From contig NZ_NQKQ01000019.1 of NCBI RefSeq assembly GCF_002269505.1, positions 27,992 through 91,991 on the forward strand: a stretch of 64,000 bases of DNA, in the 5' to 3' direction. This document shows, one piece after another, positions 26,901-35,390 of the stretch (within the stretch, counting starts at the first letter, position 1; each line of letters starts with the position of its first letter). Position numbers and translations under genes: made by a program. The notes beneath the pieces were generated by a model that saw only the letters and a list, made by a program, of their open reading frames with translations, had not been told where the DNA came from and searched no databases. The DNA comes from Pseudomonas fragi (GTDB lineage: Bacteria; Pseudomonadota; Gammaproteobacteria; Pseudomonadales; Pseudomonadaceae).

Positions 26901-27163
26901 ATCCCAAGGCGAACATCAAGGCCGCTCAAGCCTCGGGCATACGCGTGGTCAGCACCGATGGCCGTCAGCCCCCACTCGCGCTTGAACTCATCGTTATGCC
27001 AGCTGGCAGCGTCATGCAGGCGTCCTTGTTCGACATACGTTACTGCCTGGGCCGGGACTGCCCACAGAGCAGCAATCAGGCCTGCGGTGAGAGTCCGGTG
27101 ATTTAATGAGTGGGGGGGAAAGCGGGGCGGCACGTTCCTGTAGCGTGTTTTCGAATTCAACAT
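23960..27163 (-). CDS. Subtilisin-family (S8) serine protease autotransporter
   Basis: The 1067-residue product was started at MLNSKTRYRNV, with aaaggg in front, rather than 11 codons upstream. The signal peptide ends near residue 41 (AALWAVPAQA). The S8 catalytic residues lie in LGIFDSGTD, HGTHVAGTM and GTSMATPHVTG. A passenger stalk of Gly/Asn-rich beta-helix repeats follows (GGTLELNGNN, EGGLLRLNG, NINGGIAQ). The last ~270 residues form the outer-membrane beta-barrel, closed by SIQYQFEF with C-terminal Phe. It is secreted through its own barrel and cuts extracellular or surface proteins. It resembles Pseudomonas EprS/AprX-type autotransporters, but the exact subfamily is uncertain. Confidence 0.92.
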   Translation of the reverse strand: MLNSKTRYRNVPPRFPPHSLNHRTLTAGLIAALWAVPAQAVTYVEQGRLHDAASWHNDEFKREWGLTAIGADHAYARGLSGLDVRLGIFDSGTDLRHPQFAGKNHKPVTLADAGCARETFATDDHDGCYRADGDQPQFDYTLELPQDTLQEALASGEYTAQELDDYLSRQGARYNPHGTHVAGTMLANRDGKGIHGVAWGADLSPVRIFSHSYDSYLSDKGELQVDPGHEAYAAVFKQLREQNVRAINHSWGSPKVFQTLDELDAELERQRFGLGNTLAQGSRDAGFLQVWASNNTRTNNLSPETAPYADILTALPRVMPEIEKYWLSVVNVNDTLTLAPGSFRCGYSMNWCVAAPGTGIISTYIAGELDVETLYQDDGEINGVQVTSDRPRFGYGIDTGTSMATPHVTGSLALLMERFPYLDNPQIRDVLLTTARDLGAPGVDDVYGWGLIDLKKAIDGPGQLRVDTDVIMDRRAGGAKVWQGDAWDDWRNDISGPGRLGKSGAGWLRLSGNNSFAGATLNGGTLELNGNNRFSRDVNVEGGLLRLNGTLLATDLNINGGIAQISGQQIGANTYVGSGGLLSGDGELSSTRVLGTIVPGSGLRAMTINGDYSQGHGSLLIASAGRQPHTPALHITGQAQLDGGTLRVNRQPAVFPLGQHYRVLQADAGVNGQFSALDHSSFSPFLSFTQTRDDTALGINVGRGLPLVAAARTANQHATARGADMLDMSQPVAQRLTSLFPDAATRALDQLSGELHAGTRSVQIENTRVLRDAALAHARGALDSPARQTDNSRQAVWLQPLLQSGRLDGDGNAASVSHTLTGLLVGADHDFEQGSRAGVLLSSGQSRIKNARGDRASLDGYQIGMHAGHTWNAFGLYGGLAYGQDRIKTSRYVSFPGLDEKLSADYHGRTRQAFVEGNYRVLQGAWNWQPFVQFARVNSQTDGFRERTAKSALQGRAASSTVNLATGGLRFKVDLNSTSTGPFGLSLNGSAAYTHASGDLYPTTDVAWQDASNMRIAGVPLSKTALQLNLGAVARLNRSSSVSLDLKNQRGERSNGRSVSIQYQFEF

Positions 27164-27493
27164 GTTTAAAGCCCTTTGGCTTGACTGTGCAGTCAAGGGA
27201 GCATGGGCAATCAGCTAAAGGATGCGTATCAGACGCAGCGGGGCTCTTGGGGGGAGGGAACTGTAACTGGCGTAAGGCATTTCAAAAGTGTGAGATTTGC
27301 CACGCACGGTTTTCCCAGCCCTGTGCAGTTGAGGCAGGACAAGCGGGGTATTGCAGGTCAACTGGTGATCGTACAACCGCCATGAGCTATGATGCGACCA
27401 TACGCAAGCACAGCAGCACGGACGTCCGGTGCGCCAGGGCGATTTTTCAGCTGCTTTAAAAACCTGCTTTCGATCCCATTGATTTCGAGAAAA
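27164..27493. other. Divergent intergenic region, autotransporter / GntR-type gene
   Basis: These 330 bases separate two divergent genes. The only definite structure is the GTACAAC-type site at 27364-27378, which matches one upstream of kdgD. No ORF with coding character is present. Confidence 0.6.
27364..27378 (-). promoter_or_regulatory. Candidate operator for the FadR-type regulator (copy 1)
   Basis: On the minus strand this reads ggttgtacgatcacc. The core GTTGTACGAT recurs at 28571-28580 before kdgD, followed by g/c-AC in both. Sharing of the same motif by the regulator's own upstream region and its presumed target supports autoregulation plus control of kdgD, an inference from sequence alone. 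Confidence 0.45.
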
Positions 27494-28252
27494 ATGTTCA
27501 CCATGGAAAACCACAACGACGTACCCCGCCTCCCTCGCAAGCGCCGCAGCCTGGCGCAAGAGTTGGTGACGGTGCTGTCCGAGCAGATTCGCGACGGCAT
27601 GCTCAAGCGCGGTGACAAGTTGCCCACCGAGTCGGCAATCATGGAGGCTCATGGTGTAAGCCGTACGGTGGTACGCGAGGCGATTTCCCGACTGCAGGCC
27701 GCAGGGCAAGTCGAGACGCGGCACGGCATCGGTACCTTTGTGCTGGATACACCGAGCCCGAGCGGTTTTCGCATCGACCCGGCAACCGTCGTTACTCTGC
27801 GCGATGTGCTGGCGATTCTTGAGTTGCGTATCAGCCTGGAAGTTGAGTCTGCCGGGCTGGCAGCGCAGCGGCGCAGTGCCGAACAGCTGGGCGCAATGCG
27901 TGCCGCACTGGATGCCTTGAACGAAAACACTGCCCGTAATGGCGATGCAGTGGCCTCGGATTTTCAGTTCCACTTGCAGATTGCGCTGTCGACCGGCAAC
28001 CGCTACTTCACGGACATCATGACTCACCTGGGCACCAGCATCATTCCGCGTACCCGCCTCAATTCGGCGCGTCTGGCCCATGATGACCAGCAGCAGTACA
28101 TGAACCGGCTCAACCGCGAACACGAAGAAATCTACCAGGCCATTGCTCGTCAGGATTCGGAAGCGGCCCGTGCGGCCATGCGTCTGCACCTGACCAACAG
28201 CCGCGAGCGCCTGCGTCATGCCCACGAGGAAGCAGAGGCGCAGCGCGGGTAG
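27494..28252 (+). CDS. FadR/GntR-family transcriptional regulator of the galactarate genes
   Basis: The product has 252 residues if started at MFTMENHND (ATG 27494); the ATG at 27503 is also possible, and neither has a strong ribosome site. The N-terminal winged helix (about 25-80: TESAIMEAHGVSRTVVREAIS) is typical FadR-type GntR. The C-terminal FCD domain (about 100-235) keeps ligand-site pieces such as SDFQFHLQIALSTGN and EHEEIYQAI. It lies immediately upstream of kdgD, the transporter and garD, so it most likely senses a galactarate/glucarate-derived acid, as GguR-type regulators of other Proteobacteria do. The ligand is inferred. Confidence 0.88.
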   Translation: MFTMENHNDVPRLPRKRRSLAQELVTVLSEQIRDGMLKRGDKLPTESAIMEAHGVSRTVVREAISRLQAAGQVETRHGIGTFVLDTPSPSGFRIDPATVVTLRDVLAILELRISLEVESAGLAAQRRSAEQLGAMRAALDALNENTARNGDAVASDFQFHLQIALSTGNRYFTDIMTHLGTSIIPRTRLNSARLAHDDQQQYMNRLNREHEEIYQAIARQDSEAARAAMRLHLTNSRERLRHAHEEAEAQRG

Positions 28253-28317
28253 GGCGCTCCCGACGTGTAGCCGTTGAGGAGCAAAGCGGCTACAAGTTGG
28301 GGAGAAAGTGATGGCTC

Positions 28318-28374
28318 AAAGCCCCTCACCCCAACCCTCTCCCTCCGGGAGAGGGCTAGGGTGAGGGGCTTTTG
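28318..28374. terminator. Long hairpin after the regulator gene
   Basis: The stem aaagcccctcacccc...ggggtgaggggctttt, about 25 bases long around cctccggga, is followed by a short T-run. It is a Pseudomonas multicopy hairpin element and would end the regulator transcript. Confidence 0.7.
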
Positions 28375-28570
28375 GTTGGGCTTGACTTGCAACAGAGTAT
28401 CTACAGATTTCTGATTGTTCTCGGACAACCGGTCTCTTTTAAAAATTAAATTTAAATTCTGCGCACCGCACCCAGAGCCCGTACTAGACGGGCATTTTCG
28501 TTTTTATCGAAGCTGATTTGCCCCAAGCCAGGCACGATTTCAAGAAATGAGATTGACGTTCCCTTGTTAA

Positions 28571-28592
28571 GTTGTACGATGACGTACGACGT
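28571..28592 (+). promoter_or_regulatory. Candidate operator upstream of kdgD (copy 2)
   Basis: The sequence gttgtacgatgacgtacgac is a pair of GTAC-centred half-sites about 12 bases apart. It shares GTTGTACGAT with 27364-27378 and lies 54-75 bases before the kdgD start, near a likely promoter. Confidence 0.45.
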
Positions 28593-28645
28593 AACGAAGC
28601 GCTAACGCATTTCTCATCACAACGTGCTCCCAGGGTGTTCGAATA

Positions 28646-29557
28646 ATGAATCCACAAGAACTGAAGTCCATCCTCTCTTCCGGTCTGTTGTCCTTTCCGA
28701 TAACCGACTTCAATGCTCAAGGTGATTTTCACCGTGAGGGTTACATCAAGCGTCTGGAATGGCTGGCCCCGTATGGCGCTTCGGCCCTGTTCGCAGCCGG
28801 TGGTACGGGTGAGTTCTTCTCCCTGGCTGCCAGCGAATACTCACAAGTGATCAAGACCGCAGTTGATACCTGTGCCACCAGCGTGCCGATCCTCGCCGGT
28901 GTCGGCGGTTCGACCCGCCAGGCCATCGAATACGCTCAAGAAGCCGAGCGCCTGGGCGCCAAAGGTCTGTTGCTGTTGCCACATTACTTGACCGAAGCCA
29001 GCCAGGACGGCGTTGCCGCCCACGTTGAGGCGGTGTGCAAGTCGGTAAAAATCGGCGTGATCGTCTACAACCGCAACGTCTGCCGCCTGACCGCGCCGCT
29101 GCTGGAGCGTCTGGCCGAACGCTGCCCCAACCTGATCGGTTACAAGGATGGCCTGGGTGATATCGAGTTGATGGTGTCGATCCGTCGCCGCCTCGGTGAT
29201 CGCTTCAGCTATCTGGGTGGCCTGCCGACCGCCGAAGTCTACGCTGCGGCCTACAAGGCGCTGGGCGTGCCGGTGTACTCCTCGGCGGTGTTCAACTTCA
29301 TCCCGAAAACCGCGATGGACTTCTACCACGCAGTGGCCCGTGAAGATCACGCCACCGTGGGCAAGATCATCGACGACTTCTTCCTGCCGTACCTGGATAT
29401 CCGCAACCGCAAAGCCGGCTACGCGGTCAGTATCGTCAAGGCCGGTGCAACCATTTCCGGTTACGGCGCAGGCCCGGTGCGTACCCCGCTGACCGATCTG
29501 CTGCCGGACGAGTATGAAGCTCTGGCCGCCCTGATCGACAAGCAAGGCCCGCAGTAA
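28646..29557 (+). CDS. kdgD: 5-dehydro-4-deoxyglucarate dehydratase
   Basis: The 303-residue DHDPS/N-acetylneuraminate-lyase-family TIM barrel has Schiff-base lysine K167 in GYKDGLGD and the substrate loop GGTGEFFSLAASEY near 52-65. It converts 5-dehydro-4-deoxy-D-glucarate (the product of GarD or GudD) to 2,5-dioxopentanoate with loss of CO2 and water, leading to 2-oxoglutarate. MNPQELKSILSSGLLSFPITDF is the usual KdgD start. It is preceded by the regulator gene, its candidate operator and an AGGGTG site, and followed by a terminator before the transporter gene. Confidence 0.95.
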   Translation: MNPQELKSILSSGLLSFPITDFNAQGDFHREGYIKRLEWLAPYGASALFAAGGTGEFFSLAASEYSQVIKTAVDTCATSVPILAGVGGSTRQAIEYAQEAERLGAKGLLLLPHYLTEASQDGVAAHVEAVCKSVKIGVIVYNRNVCRLTAPLLERLAERCPNLIGYKDGLGDIELMVSIRRRLGDRFSYLGGLPTAEVYAAAYKALGVPVYSSAVFNFIPKTAMDFYHAVAREDHATVGKIIDDFFLPYLDIRNRKAGYAVSIVKAGATISGYGAGPVRTPLTDLLPDEYEALAALIDKQGPQ

Positions 29558-29566
29558 GCAATGATC

Positions 29567-29593
29567 AAGCCGCTGAGTAATCAGCGGCTTTTT
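29567..29593 (+). terminator. Intrinsic terminator after kdgD
   Basis: The stem aagccgctga-gtaa-tcagcggctt is followed by tttt. It may reduce read-through from kdgD to the transporter gene, which then has its own promoter or relies on partial read-through. Confidence 0.85.
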
Positions 29594-29706
29594 ACGTAAA
29601 GGAATACGATCGGTGGCTCACGCAGCTCCCACATAAGTTCCACCCGTCAGCAACAGCCAAAATAGATTCACCCGCGCATAAAAATAATCAGTGGGAGTAG
29701 TACTAC

Positions 29707-31062
29707 ATGCAAGCGACCAAGCCGACGCATGTCCGTTATTTGATTTTGCTCATGCTTTTTCTGGTGACCACGATCAATTATGCCGACCGTGCCACTATCG
29801 CCATCGCGGGCTCCAGCCTGCAAAAAGACCTCGGCATCGACGCCGTGACCCTGGGCTACATCTTCTCCGCATTCGGCTGGGCCTACGTGGCCGGGCAAAT
29901 CCCCGGCGGCTGGCTGCTCGACCGTTTCGGCTCGAAAAAAGTCTATGCCCTGAGCATCTTCACCTGGTCCCTGTTCACCGTGCTGCAAGGCTTTGTCGGT
30001 GAATTCGGCATGTCCACGGCCGTGGTTGCGCTGTTTATGCTGCGTTTTCTGGTGGGGCTGGCCGAAGCGCCGTCCTTTCCCGGCAACGCCCGCATCGTGG
30101 CCGCCTGGTTCCCCACCGCCGAACGGGGTACGGCGTCGGCGATTTTCAACTCGGCGCAGTATTTCGCCACCGTGCTGTTCGCACCGCTAATGGGTTGGAT
30201 CGTTTATTCCTACGGCTGGGAACACGTATTTATCGTGATGGGCGTATTCGGCATCGTCTTCTCGGGCATCTGGCTCAAGGTGATCTACAGCCCGCGTGAG
30301 CATCCACGCATCAACGAAGCGGAGTTCAAGCACATCGCCGACAACGGCGGTATGGTCGACATGGAACAGAAAGGCAAAAAGGCCGACGGTCCCAAGTGGG
30401 ACTACATACGCCAACTGCTGACCAATCGCATGATGCTCGGTGTTTACCTGGGTCAGTACTGCATCAATGGCATCACCTATTTCTTCCTGACCTGGTTCCC
30501 GGTGTATCTGGTGCAGGAGCGCGGCATGACCATCCTCAAGGCCGGCTTTATTGCCTCTTTGCCGGCGGTCTGCGGGTTTATCGGCGGAGTGCTGGGCGGG
30601 GTCATTTCCGATTACCTGCTGCGCAAGGGCCATTCCCTGACCTTTGCCCGCAAGGCACCGATCATCGCGGGTCTGCTGGTATCGAGTAGCATCGTGGCCT
30701 GTAACTATGTGGACATCGAATGGATGGTGGTGGGCTTTATGGCCCTGGCATTCTTCGGCAAAGGCGTAGGCGCACTGGGTTGGGCTGTGGTTTCCGACAC
30801 CTCGCCCAAGCAGATCGCCGGCCTGAGCGGCGGCTTGTTCAATACATTCGGTAACATCGCCTCCATCACCACCCCTATCGTCATCGGCTACATCATCAGC
30901 GCCACGGGCTCGTTCAAATGGGCGCTGGTATTTGTCGGTTGCAACGCACTGGTGGCGGTCTTCAGCTACCTGGTGATCGTAGGGCCGATCAAGCGTGTGG
31001 TACTTAAAGAGCCACCGACCAGCGACCCGAAAATCGCTGATATTTTACCTGTCCATAGTTGA
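29707..31062 (+). CDS. MFS transporter, D-galactarate/D-glucarate type (ACS family)
   Basis: The 451-residue inner-membrane protein has twelve predicted helices. MLFLVTTINYADRATIAIAG near residue 15 and GWAYVAGQIPGGWLLDRFGSKK, containing the MFS G-x-x-x-D-R-x-G-x-K/R loop, match the anion:cation symporter branch that includes GudP/GarP and phthalate permeases. It would bring galactarate or glucarate in with protons. Its stop overlaps the candidate TTG codon at the next gene by 4 bases and garD follows directly, so they are co-transcribed. Confidence 0.9.
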   Translation: MQATKPTHVRYLILLMLFLVTTINYADRATIAIAGSSLQKDLGIDAVTLGYIFSAFGWAYVAGQIPGGWLLDRFGSKKVYALSIFTWSLFTVLQGFVGEFGMSTAVVALFMLRFLVGLAEAPSFPGNARIVAAWFPTAERGTASAIFNSAQYFATVLFAPLMGWIVYSYGWEHVFIVMGVFGIVFSGIWLKVIYSPREHPRINEAEFKHIADNGGMVDMEQKGKKADGPKWDYIRQLLTNRMMLGVYLGQYCINGITYFFLTWFPVYLVQERGMTILKAGFIASLPAVCGFIGGVLGGVISDYLLRKGHSLTFARKAPIIAGLLVSSSIVACNYVDIEWMVVGFMALAFFGKGVGALGWAVVSDTSPKQIAGLSGGLFNTFGNIASITTPIVIGYIISATGSFKWALVFVGCNALVAVFSYLVIVGPIKRVVLKEPPTSDPKIADILPVHS

Positions 31063-31073
31063 GGAGCGGCGTC

Positions 31074-32627
31074 ATGACGTTGATTGAACATTCCGATTCG
31101 CCGCGCTCGATCCGCTTGCACCCGCGGGATAACGTCGCGGTGGTGGTCAATGACCAGGGCGTACCGGCGGGCACTGTGTTTGCCGACGGGCTGGTGACCC
31201 TGGATTTTGTACCCCAGAGCCACAAGGTCACGCTGGTCGATATTGCCGAGGGGGGCGAGGTGATCCGCTACGGTCAGGTGATTGGCTACGCCCTGCAAGC
31301 CATTGCGCGGGGCAGTTGGGTCAATGAGGACCAGTTACGCATGCCCACCGCCCCGCCTCTCGACAGCCTGCCACTGGCCACCGATGTTCCTGCACCTCAA
31401 GCGCCGCTTGAGGGCTATACCTTCGAGGGTTATCGCAACGCTGATGGTACCGTCGGTACGCGCAATATCCTCGGCATTACCACCACTGTGCAGTGCGTAA
31501 CCGGTGTGCTCGATCATGCGGTCAAGCGCATCAAGGACGAGTTGCTGCCTCTTTACCCCCGTGTCGATGATGTGGTGGCCTTGACCCACAGTTACGGTTG
31601 CGGCGTGGCGATCAGTGCTACCGACGCCTATATCCCGATCCGCACCGTGCGCAACCTGGCGCGCAACCCCAACCTGGGGGGCGAAGCGCTGGTGATCAGC
31701 CTGGGCTGCGAAAAACTCCAGGCAGGCCAAGTGATGCATGACAACGACAGTTCGGTGGATTTGAGCGAGCCGTGGCTGTACCGCCTGCAGGACTCCAGCC
31801 ACGGCTTTGGCGAAATGATCGAGCAGATCATGGCGCTGGCCGAGGTACGTTTGAAAAAGCTCGATCAACGTCGCCGCGAAAGCGTGCCTGCGTCCGAGCT
31901 GATTTTGGGCATGCAATGCGGTGGCAGCGATGCGTTCTCCGGGATTACGGCCAACCCGGCGTTGGGCTATGCCTCGGACCTGCTGTTGCGAGCGGGGGCC
32001 ACGGTGCTGTTTTCCGAAGTCACCGAAGTGCGTGACGCCATCTACTTGCTGACCTCCCGTGCCGAAACCCAAACCGTCGCCCGTGAACTGGTGCGCGAAA
32101 TGGACTGGTACGACCGTTACCTGGCCAAGGGTGAGGCGGATCGCAGCGCCAACACCACGCCGGGCAACAAGAAAGGCGGCTTGTCGAATATCGTCGAAAA
32201 ATCCCTGGGTTCCATCGTCAAATCCGGCAGCAGCGCAATCAATGGGGTGCTGGGGCCGGGCGAGCGGGTCAAGGGCAAGGGCCTGATTTTTTGTGCCACG
32301 CCTGCCAGCGATTTTGTCTGCGGTACTTTGCAACTGGCCGCTGGTATGAACCTGCATGTGTTCACCACCGGGCGCGGCACGCCTTATGGGTTGGCAATGG
32401 CCCCTGTGGTGAAAGTCTCGACCCGCACTGAGCTGGCGCGGCGCTGGCCGGACCTGATCGATATCGACGCCGGGCGCATCGCTACCGGGCGGGCGAGCAT
32501 CGAAGAACTGGGCTGGGAGCTGTTCCACTACTACCTGGACGTGGCCAGCGGCAAACAACACACCTGGGCCGAGCAGCACAAACTGCACAATGACATCACC
32601 CTGTTCAACCCGGCGCCGATTACCTGA
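31074..32627 (+). CDS. garD: Galactarate dehydratase (UxaA family)
   Basis: The 517-residue protein was started at the ATG at 31074 after gaggagcggcgtc. The N-terminal SAF-like domain (about 10-95: RLHPRDNVAVVVNDQGVPAG) is the GarD/UxaA first domain; the rest is the lyase body with GTRNILGITTTVQCV, THSYGCGVAIS and the metal-ligand region LILGMQCGGSDAFSG near 278-292. GarD dehydrates D-galactarate to 5-dehydro-4-deoxy-D-glucarate, feeding kdgD. The three genes kdgD, transporter and garD complete the entry to 2-oxoglutarate semialdehyde. The length is the family norm. Confidence 0.94.
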   Translation: MTLIEHSDSPRSIRLHPRDNVAVVVNDQGVPAGTVFADGLVTLDFVPQSHKVTLVDIAEGGEVIRYGQVIGYALQAIARGSWVNEDQLRMPTAPPLDSLPLATDVPAPQAPLEGYTFEGYRNADGTVGTRNILGITTTVQCVTGVLDHAVKRIKDELLPLYPRVDDVVALTHSYGCGVAISATDAYIPIRTVRNLARNPNLGGEALVISLGCEKLQAGQVMHDNDSSVDLSEPWLYRLQDSSHGFGEMIEQIMALAEVRLKKLDQRRRESVPASELILGMQCGGSDAFSGITANPALGYASDLLLRAGATVLFSEVTEVRDAIYLLTSRAETQTVARELVREMDWYDRYLAKGEADRSANTTPGNKKGGLSNIVEKSLGSIVKSGSSAINGVLGPGERVKGKGLIFCATPASDFVCGTLQLAAGMNLHVFTTGRGTPYGLAMAPVVKVSTRTELARRWPDLIDIDAGRIATGRASIEELGWELFHYYLDVASGKQHTWAEQHKLHNDITLFNPAPIT

Positions 32628-32668
32628 TCAACCAGGCCCCGGCCCCAGCCACTCATTGTGGGAGCGGG

Positions 32669-34069
32669 TTATTTGGCCCTTGAGCTGCAGGCAAAACCGT
32701 CGGGGCCAGCCGTTTGCGTGCAGGCGCGTTCGGCGGGCAGGTTTTTCACCGGCTCGCGCAGGTGGTTACGGTTTTTGCCGTCGCGCTCCAGGTCAAAGGC
32801 GTCATACAGCTTGCCGGCCGCGGTGTAGCTGCGCACCTTGAGCCTCGAATCCTGCACGTCGACGGTCTGGTACAGCTGGGTTTCTTCGGCACTGCGGTCC
32901 GGTTGCAGATGCGCACGGTCATTGAGCCCGTACATTTTCGATCCGGCCACCGACACCATATACACCGGGCCCTGAACCTTGCCGCCAGCCCGTGCGGCTT
33001 TGGCCGCAACGCGCCCGGCCTCGTGGGTCACGCGGCTATAACAGTGGTCATGGCCCTGCAGCACCAGATCCACGGCGTAGCGCTCGAACAAGGGCTTCCA
33101 GTTGAGCTTCAACGGCTCGGTATCTTCAGGGCGGGCGCAGGTAAATACAGGCTGGTGAGTGACCACAATATTCCAGCGCGCAGGGCTGTTTTTAAGGCTT
33201 TGCTCAAGCCAGCGGGTCTGTTGATCAAGGGTGCCCATATCGAGCGCCGAGGTGCCATCAAGGACGATAAACCGCACACCCTGATAGTCGACAAAATAAG
33301 TGGTGTCCTTCACCCCTTCGACGCCGTTTTGCGGCAGGGCGAACTGGCGGCTCCAGTGCGGCCCCAGAGTGCGGGTTTCGCTGCCGTCGGGGTTGAGGCC
33401 GTCGAGGTATTCGTGGTTACCGGCGGCCAGTACCTGAGGGATCATCGCGTAGTTGTATCCGCCTGCCTGGTTCCATTCACCCCATTGGTCGTCGTGCACC
33501 AGGTCTTCGCGCTGCGACACCAGGTCACCGGCATGCACGATCAATGCGGGGGTGGCCACGCTCTGCAAGGCCTGGCGAATGCTGCGTGAAGCCAGGGACA
33601 GAATGTCGTTCTGCACGTCGCCCATGTAGATGAAGTTGAACGGCTTGAAGCCCTCGGCCGCAGTGTGGAACTGCAACCACTCGCTCCAGCCGTCGCTACC
33701 CTTGACCCGGTACACATAGGCGGTGCCCGGCTGCAAATCGTGCAGACGCACCTGGTGGAACAAGGCTGGCCCGTTCTCGTTGTCCAGACTGATGCTCGTG
33801 CCTTCGACCTCATGCGCGGCCTTGGCCAGTTGCGGGCCATCGAGTGCGGGAGCCAGTTGCAACTGGCTGACCTGCTGGCGGGTATCGGTGCGGAAAGTAA
33901 CGGCCATTTCCCGTGCCGGATCGGCTCCGGGGGTCAGCACGATCCGGTCGGCCAGGCCTGTGGCGGCATAAGGTGCGCCGGGGGAGTGGGGCAGTGGCGC
34001 AGCAGGTTCGGCAGCGGCGCTGTTGATCACGGAAAAAAGCGCGAGGGCCAGCAGTGTGGGGCGAATCAT
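32669..34069 (-). CDS. Purple acid phosphatase-like metallophosphoesterase, secreted
   Basis: The 466-residue protein has signal peptide MIRPTLLALALFSVINSAAA (cut before EPAAP). A fibronectin-like N-terminal domain (about 40-150) precedes the metallophosphatase motifs GDVQND, HAGDLVSQ, GNHEYLDG, VTHQPVF and GHDHCYSR, which bind two metals. Such proteins hydrolyse phosphate monoesters outside the cytoplasm. Both its ends face other systems, and no Pho box was recognised in the 373-base upstream gap. It is transcribed alone, divergent from the sulfur cluster. Confidence 0.87.
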   Translation of the reverse strand: MIRPTLLALALFSVINSAAAEPAAPLPHSPGAPYAATGLADRIVLTPGADPAREMAVTFRTDTRQQVSQLQLAPALDGPQLAKAAHEVEGTSISLDNENGPALFHQVRLHDLQPGTAYVYRVKGSDGWSEWLQFHTAAEGFKPFNFIYMGDVQNDILSLASRSIRQALQSVATPALIVHAGDLVSQREDLVHDDQWGEWNQAGGYNYAMIPQVLAAGNHEYLDGLNPDGSETRTLGPHWSRQFALPQNGVEGVKDTTYFVDYQGVRFIVLDGTSALDMGTLDQQTRWLEQSLKNSPARWNIVVTHQPVFTCARPEDTEPLKLNWKPLFERYAVDLVLQGHDHCYSRVTHEAGRVAAKAARAGGKVQGPVYMVSVAGSKMYGLNDRAHLQPDRSAEETQLYQTVDVQDSRLKVRSYTAAGKLYDAFDLERDGKNRNHLREPVKNLPAERACTQTAGPDGFACSSRAK

Positions 34070-34442
34070 GGGGACTCCTTGAAGGCTGAATGCCCGTCAA
34101 GGAAACAAAGCCCCATGACACCGGGATGACGGTGGGGGTCGATTCGGCTCAGGCAAACGCTGTCTTGTTCCTGCGCTCGTGCGCAAGCGGGGGCAGGCAT
34201 TGGGCCAAGGGGGGTCGTATCAGATCAGCCGATATCACAGCAGGGGGATGATTGGCATCGGCCTGAATGATTGAAGTGGTTATGACCTTACAACCAAATA
34301 ACTTAGAACTTTTAAGTGGCCTTTAAACAACCTTACTTCTATAAAAGTGCTCGTCTATCGTTAGATTAAAAAGTGATTGGCTGCCTGAGTTTTTATGCCT
34401 TTATGATCTGTTCACAACAACTCGTGAAGCAGGAGTGGGGCG
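34070..34442. other. Divergent intergenic region, phosphatase / organosulfur cluster
   Basis: These 373 bases are AT-rich near 34280-34400, where a promoter is expected. No operator was recognised with confidence; control by a CysB-like regulator would be usual for sulfate-starvation genes but is not shown by the sequence. No coding frame is present. Confidence 0.55.
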
Positions 34443-35354
34443 ATGACTATTCAAGTAAAACCCGTAGCGGGTCGAATTGGCGCACAACTTGAAGGCGTAA
34501 AACTGGGCGGTGATATCAGTGCCGAAACATTCGAGTTTATTAATCAGGCCTTGTTGAAATATAAAGTCCTGTTCTTTCGCAATCAGCATTTAAGCGACGC
34601 CGAGCACGAAGCCTTCTCCCGCCGCTTTGGCGACCAGGTGCCCCACCCGACCGTACGTTCTGCCGAGAAAAGCGCTGCCATCCTGCACCTCGACGCCAAG
34701 GAGACCCGTGCCAACTCCTGGCACACGGATGTGACCTTTGTTGCCAATTACCCAAAAATCTCCATCTTGCGCGGTGTGGTGATTCCCCCCTATGGCGGCG
34801 ATACGGTGTGGGCCAATACCGCTTCGGCTTATAACGATTTGCCCGAGCCGTTAAAGCAACTTGCGGACAACTTGCGCGCCCTGCACACCAATGTTTATGA
34901 CTATGCGACGCCTCGCGGTACCGATGAATCCGGCCTCAAGCGTTATCGCGAACAGTTCACTGCCGAAGTGTATGAAACCGAACATCCGCTGGTTCGCGTT
35001 CACCCGGAATCAGGCGAAAGGAGTTTGCTCCTGGGCCACTTTGTCAAAGAGATTCAGGGCGTCAGCAGTAACGATTCCAGGCAACTGATTCGCTTGTTCC
35101 ATGACCGCATTACCCATGTCGACAACACCGTGCGCTGGCGCTGGCAGGAAGGCGATGTGGTGATCTGGGACAACCGCGCCACCCAGCATATTGCGATCAA
35201 CGACTACGGCGATGCCCAGCGCATCGTGCGGCGCACGACCATCGACGGCGATGTACCGGTGGGTGTCGACGGCCGCCTGAGCCAGGCGCTCAAACCGACC
35301 CCGGACACCCTCTCGCCGAAAACCGAAGCCGACAAAAAACACCTCGCCGCCTGA
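34443..35354 (+). CDS. atsK: Alpha-ketoglutarate-dependent sulfate-ester dioxygenase, AtsK-like (TauD/TfdA family)
   Basis: The 303-residue enzyme has Fe(II) ligands H94 and D96 in NSWHTDVTF and H249 in TQHIAIND, with the 2-oxoglutarate-binding arginine near RIVRRTT (about 260-266). PVAGRIGAQLEGVKLGGDI and PHPTVRSAEKS are typical of AtsK, which oxidises alkyl sulfate esters so that sulfate and an aldehyde are released. It opens a row of ABC-import genes, so it uses imported sulfate esters or sulfonates when sulfate is scarce. It starts after aggagtggggcg. The exact substrate is not visible. Confidence 0.85.
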   Translation: MTIQVKPVAGRIGAQLEGVKLGGDISAETFEFINQALLKYKVLFFRNQHLSDAEHEAFSRRFGDQVPHPTVRSAEKSAAILHLDAKETRANSWHTDVTFVANYPKISILRGVVIPPYGGDTVWANTASAYNDLPEPLKQLADNLRALHTNVYDYATPRGTDESGLKRYREQFTAEVYETEHPLVRVHPESGERSLLLGHFVKEIQGVSSNDSRQLIRLFHDRITHVDNTVRWRWQEGDVVIWDNRATQHIAINDYGDAQRIVRRTTIDGDVPVGVDGRLSQALKPTPDTLSPKTEADKKHLAA

Positions 35355-35390
35355 CGGGCCGCGCCTTACTGCTTCAAGGAAGACCTGCCC

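Noticed and set aside
31335..32588. A 417-codon minus-strand frame
   Set aside because: It mirrors garD and has no start signal or recognised family.
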